Shown piece after piece: positions 6,753 to 12,851 of a stretch of DNA of 13,556 nt (its first letter is position 1; each line of letters starts with the position of its first letter). Below the pieces are notes generated by a model, which was not told the DNA's origin, searched no databases, and saw nothing but the letters and a program-made list of their open reading frames with translations. The stretch covers positions 210 through 13,765 of the forward strand of contig DJHE01000005.1 in NCBI GenBank assembly GCA_002432945.1, written 5' to 3'. The position numbers and the translations under genes were made by a program. Origin of the DNA: Synergistaceae bacterium UBA5827. Lineage in GTDB: Bacteria > Synergistota > Synergistia > Synergistales > 79-D21.

Positions 6753-8096
6753 ATGGGAACGCATGTGATCGACAGTCTTCTTTTTCAGGATCAGTTCAGT
6801 ACAAAGCGCATGAGAGAAATTTTTAGCGACGAGAACATGGTCCAGAAATGGCTCGACGTTGAGGCAGCCCTTGCAGAAGTGCAGGCTGAGATGGGAATTA
6901 TCCCGGAGAAAGCCGCCAAAGAGATATCAAGAAAAGCAAGAGCGGATCTAATGGACTTTGTAGAGATGAAAAGACAGGTCGATATCACCGGACACCCGAT
7001 CGTCCCGTTGCTGCGATGCCTTAAGAATGCCTGTGAAGGCAATGCTGCCGAATACGCTCATTGGGGGGCTACGACGCAGGACATCATGGATACGGGCATG
7101 ATCCTGCAGGTGCGTGAAGCTTACGGGGAAATCCTCCAAAAAACAAAGGCTTTGCAGGCCAAGCTCTGTGATATGGCAAAAAAACACCGGGATTTGGTGA
7201 TGGCAGGGAGGACTCACGGGCAACATGCCTTGCCGATTACACTGGGGTACAAGATTGCGGTCTGGGCGGCGGAACTGCTGCGCGATATCGAACGCCTGGA
7301 ACAGTGCAGCCGGCGCCTGTTCATGGGGCAGTTCTCCGGTGCCGTTGGCACGATAGCTTCCCTTGGATCCGAAGGTCTTGAGGTGCAGAAGCGCCTTATG
7401 GATCGGCTTAGGCTTGCAATGCCGCCAATTTCGTGGCACTCCTCACGCGACACGATTGCCGAGTTCATTTGCGTGCTTGGGATATTGACGTCCACCCTGG
7501 GAAAAATGGCGAACGAAGTGGCCACTCTCCAGAAAACGGAATGCGGCGAGCTTGAAGAACCTTTTGCGATGGGCAAGGTCGGCAGCAGCACGATGCCTCA
7601 TAAGAGAAACCCAATGTACTCCGAAGGAGTGGTAAGCCTCTCCAAGAATATCCGTTCAACAGTCCCGCTTGCGATCGAATGCATGGTTGGGGAGCACGAA
7701 AGAGATATGCGTCCGTGGCAGGCCGAGTGGGAGTTCATCGGGCGGGTTTGCTGCATGACAGACGCAGCGGTGAAAGAATCGCTGCATATTTTCACCGATC
7801 TTACCGTCCGGCCAGAGCACATTGAGGAAAACCTCCATAAACTCCACGGGCTTATGTTGTCAGAGGCGATCATGATGGACATGGGCAAGCGCATCGGGCG
7901 CCAGGAAGCGCACGAGATCGTCTACGAAGCTGCGATGGAAGCCTTCGAGAAAGGCATTCCCTTCAAGGAGGTTCTTCTTAGGGACGAACGAGTACTTCGA
8001 AATTTCGAGATCGCTGAGATCGATTCGATTCTCGATCCGCATAAGTACACTGGCCTCGCTGGGGAGTTTGTCGATCTTGTTACAGGAGAAAGGTGA
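6753..8096 (+). CDS. Fumarase/aspartase superfamily lyase (adenylosuccinate lyase / 3-carboxymuconate cycloisomerase-like)
   Basis: This 447-residue enzyme carries the superfamily signature GSSTMPHKRNP (277-287) with the mobile-loop catalytic serine, plus AEYAHWGATTQDIMDT (99-114) and AGRTHGQHALPITLG (151-165). The TGHPIVPLLR and WGATTQDIMDT segments look more like 3-carboxy-cis,cis-muconate lactonizing enzymes and aminopolycarboxylate C-N lyases (such as EDDS lyase) than housekeeping PurB. The superfamily cleaves C-N or C-O bonds with loss of fumarate, or cycloisomerises muconates, usually as a homotetramer with shared active sites. No purine or protocatechuate genes are adjacent. The neighbours are a GntR regulator, a symporter and redox enzymes, so a catabolic lyase releasing fumarate is a reasonable inference. 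GGAAGGTGAGAGG precedes the ATG. Family confidence is high; substrate is unknown. Confidence 0.88.
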   Translation: MGTHVIDSLLFQDQFSTKRMREIFSDENMVQKWLDVEAALAEVQAEMGIIPEKAAKEISRKARADLMDFVEMKRQVDITGHPIVPLLRCLKNACEGNAAEYAHWGATTQDIMDTGMILQVREAYGEILQKTKALQAKLCDMAKKHRDLVMAGRTHGQHALPITLGYKIAVWAAELLRDIERLEQCSRRLFMGQFSGAVGTIASLGSEGLEVQKRLMDRLRLAMPPISWHSSRDTIAEFICVLGILTSTLGKMANEVATLQKTECGELEEPFAMGKVGSSTMPHKRNPMYSEGVVSLSKNIRSTVPLAIECMVGEHERDMRPWQAEWEFIGRVCCMTDAAVKESLHIFTDLTVRPEHIEENLHKLHGLMLSEAIMMDMGKRIGRQEAHEIVYEAAMEAFEKGIPFKEVLLRDERVLRNFEIAEIDSILDPHKYTGLAGEFVDLVTGER

Positions 8097-8119
8097 ATTT
8101 CCAGAGTTGTTCCTTTGGA

Positions 8120-8158
8120 GGGATGAAGAGCAAAATAGCAGTTATTCTAAATCATCCC
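8120..8158 (+). other. Weak long-loop hairpin after the lyase gene
   Basis: GGGATGA (8120-8126) pairs with TCATCCC (8152-8158) across a 25-base loop, which itself contains AATA/TATT. No T run follows. It could be an mRNA 3' structure or weak terminator for the lyase transcript. Confidence 0.3.
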
Positions 8159-8159
8159 A

Positions 8160-8172
8160 GTATATTATATAC
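8160..8172 (+). repeat. 13-base AT-rich palindrome upstream of the symporter promoter
   Basis: GTATATTATATAC has 6-base arms around a single T. It lies 14 bases upstream of the TTGACA box and could be a protein-binding site or act as an AT-rich upstream element; an AT-rich palindrome this short can also arise by chance. Confidence 0.35.
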
Positions 8173-8186
8173 ATGTCGCTTGTAAA

Positions 8187-8215
8187 TTGACAGGCTTTTC
8201 TGTTTTGTTCAAAAT
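8187..8215 (+). promoter_or_regulatory. Likely sigma-70-type promoter of the symporter operon
   Basis: A perfect TTGACA (8187-8192), 17-base spacer, then CAAAAT (8210-8215, four of six to TATAAT). The expected transcription start, about 8222, falls in the operator palindrome at 8217-8229. Confidence 0.65.
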
Positions 8216-8216
8216 A

Positions 8217-8229
8217 GTTGTCATACAAG
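8217..8229 (+). promoter_or_regulatory. Predicted GntR operator at the symporter transcription start
   Basis: GTTGTCATACAAG contains TTGTCATACAA, the exact reverse complement of the 11 bases at 6655-6665, and matches T.GT...AC.A. It begins right after the -10 box, so binding would block initiation. It places the small peptide, symporter and alcohol dehydrogenase under the same regulator as the lyase. Confidence 0.7.
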
Positions 8230-8265
8230 TAGGCAACCATCTTGCTAGACTGGGGAGGGCTTGAG

Positions 8266-8349
8266 ATGCTAACGGTATGGGCTGTCGGTTCGGTAGTCAG
8301 TTGGGTCTTGCTTTATGTAGTCCTGAAGATGATGTTCAAGAACGATTAA
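8266..8349 (+). CDS. 27-residue single-span membrane peptide, putative symporter small accessory protein
   Basis: ATG 8266 to TAA 8347-8349 encodes 27 residues: it starts MLTVWAVGSVVSWVLLYVV and ends in the basic/polar tail KMMFKND. The sequence is one hydrophobic helix (about 2-20) with a positively charged C-terminal end, suggesting the C-terminus stays in the cytoplasm. It has a strong ribosome binding site (GGGGAGGG, 8252-8259) 6 bases upstream, sits just after the promoter-operator, and ends 42 bases before the symporter ATG. Sodium:solute symporters of anaerobes often have a small membrane protein encoded just upstream, so an accessory or stabilising subunit is a sensible inference. It is too short for most gene callers; a leader peptide is the alternative. 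Confidence 0.7.
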   Translation: MLTVWAVGSVVSWVLLYVVLKMMFKND

Positions 8350-8391
8350 AGCTTCTCCTTACACCTATTTGCGAGAAAAGGGGTGGAGTGT

Positions 8392-9879
8392 ATGAATTAT
8401 GGATTGATATATTTTGTAATTTATCTCTTCGTCGTGGCATGGCTTTCCTGGGTAGGAATGAAGAAGACGAAAGATTTGAGGTCGTTCGCAATAGGATCTG
8501 GTGATGTTAGCGCAATCACTACGGCAATCACTTTCGCCGCCACGTTTGTTAGTGCAGGGACCTTTTTGGGGTTGACCGGGCAGGCATACGCCATCGGGAT
8601 GAGCGTCATCTGGTTCCCCATGGGGCAATGGCTACCGGCAATGCTAGGTTTGGCTCTTATGGCTGCAGGCTACCGCCTCGTTAGCGACAAGATGAAATCG
8701 CTTACCGTCGGGGACTGGTTGGGCGATCGATACAACAGCCATTTCCTTCGGGTGTTTGTGGCATTGGTAACGCTCCTCAATATCCTTTATGTTGGTGCTC
8801 AATTTGTGGGTGTCGGTATCATCATGCAGCAATTCCTTGGGGTCTCCTACCAGGTTGGAGTCGTAATCGGGATCGCGATAGTCGTTGCCTATATTTTTGT
8901 CGGGGGAACTTACGCCCACGTCTACACCAATGTTTTCCAGGGGGCCATGATGGCTGTCGTCGCAGTGGCAGTCGTCGTTGTCGGTGCCATGAAGTTCCCA
9001 AATATCATGCAGTCGCTGCCAGCCGCCCTAGCGGAGCAGGACCCTAAACTCGTCGGCTACCTGAACCCCTCGTTCCCTGCATATGCCACACCGGTTGCCA
9101 TCATCGGGATTTTCGTTGCCCATCTATTTTGGGGGATCAACCCACATCTCATCAACAAGGTGCAATATTTGAAAGGTAAGGGTGAAATCAAGAAATTCAT
9201 CCTTTGGACCGGTTTCTTCATGTTCCTAATGGGGATAGTTACCTTCGGCGGCCTTTACGCACGTGTTCTTGTTCCCGGGCTTCCGAAACCCGATGCGGCG
9301 ATCCCTTCATTAATTGGTGTCCTTTTCCCGAAGGCGATCGGAGGTCTTTTCCTCGTAACACTGGTTGCAGCTACCATGTCTACCACGGATGGACTTATGG
9401 TTTACTTGGCGACGGTTTTTGGAAACACTCTCTATAAGGAGACTTGGATAAAGTACCGGGAGTTGAAAGGTGAGGTCATTGACAAGCAGCGTGTCGATAA
9501 AATGGCTTACGAGATTTCCAAGTGGGGGACAATCGCAATCGGGATCCTGGCTCTTCCCGTTGCCTGGTCCCAGCCTAAATTCCTTATCACCCTCCTTTGG
9601 GTAGGGAGTTGCGGAGTCCTATCAACAGTTGCGGGACCCATCCTGGTGGGAGTCTGGTCGAAAAAGGCTCACAAGAAAGCGGCTTGGGTCGCCGCGGTCG
9701 GAGGTCTCGTGGGATACCTCTATCTCTACATGGGAGGCATCACCAAGAGCGTTTATCTCGCCGGAGCCCAGGGATGCACGATCAGTATCGCTCTGATGCT
9801 CATAGCAACTTATATAATGAAACCTTACCCGAACGAAGATTATTCGGAATATTTCCCTGAGCAGGTGGAAAAGGCATAA
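8392..9879 (+). CDS. Sodium:solute symporter (SSS family)
   Basis: This 495-residue integral membrane protein has many hydrophobic segments, beginning MNYGLIYFVIYLFVVAWLSW. Family features include the conserved SFAIGSGDVSAITTAITFAATFVSAGTFLG stretch (residues about 31-60, TM2 region), LNILYVGAQFVGVG, FVGGTYAHVYTNVFQG, and AATMSTTDG at about 326-334, where the Ser/Thr residues correspond to the sodium site in SSS transporters. It resembles the PanF/ActP/MctP branch that takes up carboxylates and related anions with sodium, but the substrate cannot be fixed. ATG 8392 was chosen because GGGGTGG lies 5 bases upstream; a GTG at 8383 is the alternative and adds three residues. The gene is between the 27-residue peptide and the alcohol dehydrogenase, which follows 23 bases later, so it likely imports the substrate of that enzyme set. 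Confidence 0.93.
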   Translation: MNYGLIYFVIYLFVVAWLSWVGMKKTKDLRSFAIGSGDVSAITTAITFAATFVSAGTFLGLTGQAYAIGMSVIWFPMGQWLPAMLGLALMAAGYRLVSDKMKSLTVGDWLGDRYNSHFLRVFVALVTLLNILYVGAQFVGVGIIMQQFLGVSYQVGVVIGIAIVVAYIFVGGTYAHVYTNVFQGAMMAVVAVAVVVVGAMKFPNIMQSLPAALAEQDPKLVGYLNPSFPAYATPVAIIGIFVAHLFWGINPHLINKVQYLKGKGEIKKFILWTGFFMFLMGIVTFGGLYARVLVPGLPKPDAAIPSLIGVLFPKAIGGLFLVTLVAATMSTTDGLMVYLATVFGNTLYKETWIKYRELKGEVIDKQRVDKMAYEISKWGTIAIGILALPVAWSQPKFLITLLWVGSCGVLSTVAGPILVGVWSKKAHKKAAWVAAVGGLVGYLYLYMGGITKSVYLAGAQGCTISIALMLIATYIMKPYPNEDYSEYFPEQVEKA

Positions 9880-9902
9880 AACTTAAGGAGGGATTCGGAA
9901 AG

Positions 9903-11060
9903 ATGAAAACGTTCAAATTTTTTACTTCTCAATCGATCGTTTTTGGTTGTGGTGCCTTGGATCGACTTGGGGACGAGATCCTCGGGTTCAACTCGAAGAA
10001 GGTTTTCCTGGTGGCGGATCCGGTCCTTGAGAAACTTGGGATTGTCGACCGCGTTAAAAATGCGATCGAAAAGAGCGAGATCGAGGTGGTCTTGTTCACG
10101 AAAGTCGAGCCTAACCCCACGATCGAACTCGGTGAAGAGGCTGCGGAAATAGTGAGGAGCCAGAAAGACATTGGTGCCGTCATTGGTCTTGGTGGGGGCA
10201 GTTCGATGGATGTCGCGAAGATCAGCGCGATGCTTGCCAAAAACCCGGGTTCGGTGAGGGATTACATCGGGGTTGAAAAGGTCAAGCAGTTCGGTTTGCC
10301 CACGATTATGATACCCACCACCGCGGGAACAGGCAGCGAGGTTTCGAACGCTTCGATCCTTGCGGATAAGCAAAAGCATTTGAAGCTCGGGACGATGAGC
10401 CGTTTCCTTACACCGTCGCTTGCCCTAGTCGACCCTTGCCTGCTCACGTCGCTTCCGCCTTCCGTGACGGCCTCAACGGCTATGGATGCCCTAACGCACG
10501 CAGTAGAAGCTTATACCGCCAACAAGGCCTACCCCATGACGGACCTGTTCGCCTTGAAGTCGGTCGAACTGATCGGCAAGTACTTGAGGCAGGCCTATTC
10601 AAACGGGGAGAACCTCGAGGCCCGCTACAACATTTCCCTCGCTGCGCTTTACGCGGGAATCGCAATTGCGACCGCGAGCGTGGGTGCGGCCCATGCGCTG
10701 GCCTACCCCGTGGAAGGGGAATACAACCTGGCTCATGGCGTCGCCAACGGCCTGATGCTTCCCTATGTTGCCGAATTCAACATGTTGAGCAACTTGGGGA
10801 AATACGGCGAGATCGCGAAGGCGATGGGAGAGCGCATCGAGGGGCTTTCCGAAAGGGATGCAGCCCTGAAAGGGGTTGAAGCCATCAAGCAACTCTGCGT
10901 CGATCTGTCGATTCCGCTTCACCTCCGGGATTTCGGTATCAAGGAAGACGTCCTGGATCACCTATCCGAACAGGCTTTCGGGATTAAAAGGATTATCGAC
11001 AACAACCCGCGCAAGCTAACGCTGGCAGATATCAAGAAGATCTACACGATGGCGCTTTAA
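9903..11060 (+). CDS. Iron-containing (group III) alcohol dehydrogenase
   Basis: The protein has 385 residues, the usual length. The nucleotide-binding glycine-rich stretch is GLGGGSSMDVAK (95-106), followed by IPTTAGTGSEV (137-147). The four metal ligands of the family are Asp195 and His199 (MDALTHAVEAY), His264 (GAAHALAYP) and His278 (LAHGVANGLMLP). It is cytosolic and NAD(P)-dependent and would interconvert an alcohol or hydroxy acid with the aldehyde or keto form; specificity is not readable. AAGGAGGGA precedes the ATG, the symporter stops 23 bases upstream, and a strong terminator follows. With the AOR-family enzyme just downstream it can form an alcohol-aldehyde-acid route. Confidence 0.95.
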   Translation: MKTFKFFTSQSIVFGCGALDRLGDEILGFNSKKVFLVADPVLEKLGIVDRVKNAIEKSEIEVVLFTKVEPNPTIELGEEAAEIVRSQKDIGAVIGLGGGSSMDVAKISAMLAKNPGSVRDYIGVEKVKQFGLPTIMIPTTAGTGSEVSNASILADKQKHLKLGTMSRFLTPSLALVDPCLLTSLPPSVTASTAMDALTHAVEAYTANKAYPMTDLFALKSVELIGKYLRQAYSNGENLEARYNISLAALYAGIAIATASVGAAHALAYPVEGEYNLAHGVANGLMLPYVAEFNMLSNLGKYGEIAKAMGERIEGLSERDAALKGVEAIKQLCVDLSIPLHLRDFGIKEDVLDHLSEQAFGIKRIIDNNPRKLTLADIKKIYTMAL

Positions 11061-11070
11061 CGGATCTCAC

Positions 11071-11100
11071 GTGGGGGCGGGAAACCGCCCCCACCTTTTT
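11071..11100 (+). terminator. Intrinsic terminator after the alcohol dehydrogenase gene
   Basis: GTGGGGGCGG (11071-11080) pairs perfectly with CCGCCCCCAC (11085-11094) around a GAAA tetraloop, followed by C and five T (11096-11100). It starts 10 bases after the stop codon and should end the symporter operon, with possible read-through into the AOR gene 26 bases further on. Confidence 0.9.
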
Positions 11101-11126
11101 AATGGAAGAAAAGGGGAAATCCTACG

Positions 11127-12824
11127 ATGAAAATTTTGAGGGTGGATCTTTCAACCAGGCAGGCCAGTAAAGAAGATGTTCCGCCGTGTTACCAGGATCT
11201 CGGTGGGCGGGCGCTGATTGCCGAAATTCTCTCGCGAGAGGTAAACCCGAGATGTGATGCCCTTGGTCTGGAAAATCTCCTGATCTTCGCCCCGGGGCTC
11301 TTGGCGGGGACAAGCATACCCTGCTCCGGTCGCATCAGCATCGGCGGGAAAAGCCCCTTGACCGGCGGGGTCAAAGAGGCGAATTCCGGAGGCAATATCG
11401 CTCATTACCTCGCTCGCATGGAAGTTAAGGCGCTTATTATCGAAAAAAAGCCTTCGGACGAACGGAAATATATCCTGCATGTCAAGGAAGCGGAAGTGAA
11501 ATTCATCCCGGCGGATGACTATCTCAATAAGGGTGTTTTTGAAACGGCCGAACTCCTGAAGGAAAGGTTCGGCAAGAATATCCAGGCTTCTATTATCGGT
11601 CCGGCCGGTGAGAAGATGCAGCTTGCGGCGGGAATCGCCAATTTCGACAACGAGGGCAGGCCAAGCCGCTACTCGGCAAGAGGAGGGCTTGGGGCGCTAA
11701 TGGGGTCGAAAGGGATAAAGGCGGTTGTTTTCGAGGCTCCAAAATTGACAACTGTCCAGCCGCTTCGCCAGGAAAAGTACAAGGAAACTCTCAAGAAGTA
11801 TGTCGAACTTATCATGACAAGCCCCGCCACAGGCCAGTCCTACCCCAAATACGGCACTTCCGCTGCCGTGGATATCGTCAATACATTGCAAGGGCTTCCA
11901 ACCAGGAATTTTAGCGAAGGCGAATTCGAAGGAGCGGCGAAAATAAACGCCAGCGCCCTTTACGACCTGATCGTATCAAGGGGTGGGGAGGGCTCTACGA
12001 CTCACAACTGCATGAGCGGATGCATCATCAAGTGCTCGAATATCGTCCCAGGGCAGGATGGAAAGGAAATCGTATCCCCCCTGGAGTTTGAAACGATAGG
12101 CCTTCTTGGCTCCAACTTGGCAATTGACAGCCTGGATGACATTGCCAGGATGAATTGGCTATGCAACGACCTGGGGCTGGACACACTTGAGGTTGGGGCT
12201 TCGATCGGGATTCTCATGGAACAGGGAGTGTTGCCTTTCGGTGATGCGAAGGGTGCAATTCATATCATCGAGCAAGCCGGTGAGGGGTCCGTCCTTGGCA
12301 AGGTGGTTGCCAGCGGGGCGGAGATAACAGGGAAAGTGTTTGGGTCCCGCCACGTCCCGACAGTCCGGGGCCAGGCCATGCCGGCTTATGAACCCAGGGC
12401 GATTAAAGGGTTTGGGGTGACTTACATCACTTCCGCCATGGGGGCCGACCACACGACAGGCCCCACTCACCGCATGAATGTGGACCATAAGCAAGGAACC
12501 GGTCAAGCAGAGGCGTCAAGAAATTCCCAGGTAGGTTGTGGAATTTGCGATTTGCTGGGGCTATGCCTTTTCGTCGGCTCCGGGATCGGCCCGAACAGGC
12601 AAGTATTGGTCGATCTATTGAATTCCGTTGTTGATAAAGATTACACGGTAGATGACCTTAACGGAATGGTAAAAAGGTTCTTGGCAAGGGAAAGTGACTA
12701 TAACGAGTTAGCAGGTCTTCCGAGGATTGCGAGGTTGCCTGAGTACATGTATCTTGAACCTAACAAGACGACGGGAACCGTTTTTGATGTCCCTATGGAG
12801 GAACTGGAAAAGTACTTTTTGTGA
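11127..12824 (+). CDS. Aldehyde ferredoxin oxidoreductase family protein (tungstopterin, 4Fe-4S)
   Basis: This 565-residue enzyme is somewhat short for the family, which commonly has about 600 or more. Tungstopterin-binding features are LGGRALIAEIL (25-35), CSGRISIGGKSPLTGG (66-81) and ARGGLGALMGSKGIKAV (184-200). Iron-sulfur ligands are Cys295, Cys299 and Cys303 (NCMSGCIIKCSN), spaced C-x3-C-x3-C rather than the textbook C-x2-C-x3-C, and a late cysteine, most likely Cys480 (DLLGLCLF). Archetypes oxidise aldehydes to acids with ferredoxin, or reduce acids when driven, in the cytoplasm; some relatives act on other substrates. No ferredoxin, MoaD-like or electron-transfer subunit gene is adjacent in the window. 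AAGGGGA lies about 10 bases before the ATG. It follows the alcohol dehydrogenase across a terminator, and the second gntR begins 27 bases after its stop. Family assignment is firm; direction and substrate are not. Confidence 0.92.
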   Translation: MKILRVDLSTRQASKEDVPPCYQDLGGRALIAEILSREVNPRCDALGLENLLIFAPGLLAGTSIPCSGRISIGGKSPLTGGVKEANSGGNIAHYLARMEVKALIIEKKPSDERKYILHVKEAEVKFIPADDYLNKGVFETAELLKERFGKNIQASIIGPAGEKMQLAAGIANFDNEGRPSRYSARGGLGALMGSKGIKAVVFEAPKLTTVQPLRQEKYKETLKKYVELIMTSPATGQSYPKYGTSAAVDIVNTLQGLPTRNFSEGEFEGAAKINASALYDLIVSRGGEGSTTHNCMSGCIIKCSNIVPGQDGKEIVSPLEFETIGLLGSNLAIDSLDDIARMNWLCNDLGLDTLEVGASIGILMEQGVLPFGDAKGAIHIIEQAGEGSVLGKVVASGAEITGKVFGSRHVPTVRGQAMPAYEPRAIKGFGVTYITSAMGADHTTGPTHRMNVDHKQGTGQAEASRNSQVGCGICDLLGLCLFVGSGIGPNRQVLVDLLNSVVDKDYTVDDLNGMVKRFLARESDYNELAGLPRIARLPEYMYLEPNKTTGTVFDVPMEELEKYFL

Positions 12825-12851
12825 TTAATACCGCTGAAACGGGTGAGATGA

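Noticed and set aside
6753..8096. Housekeeping adenylosuccinate lyase (purB)
   Set aside because: The superfamily fits, but the WGATTQDIMDT/TGHPIVPLLR pattern, the lack of pur neighbours and the operator shared with the symporter argue for a catabolic lyase.
8277..8504. 75-codon + strand frame overlapping the 27-residue peptide and the symporter start
   Set aside because: It lacks a ribosome binding site and overlaps two better supported genes in another frame.
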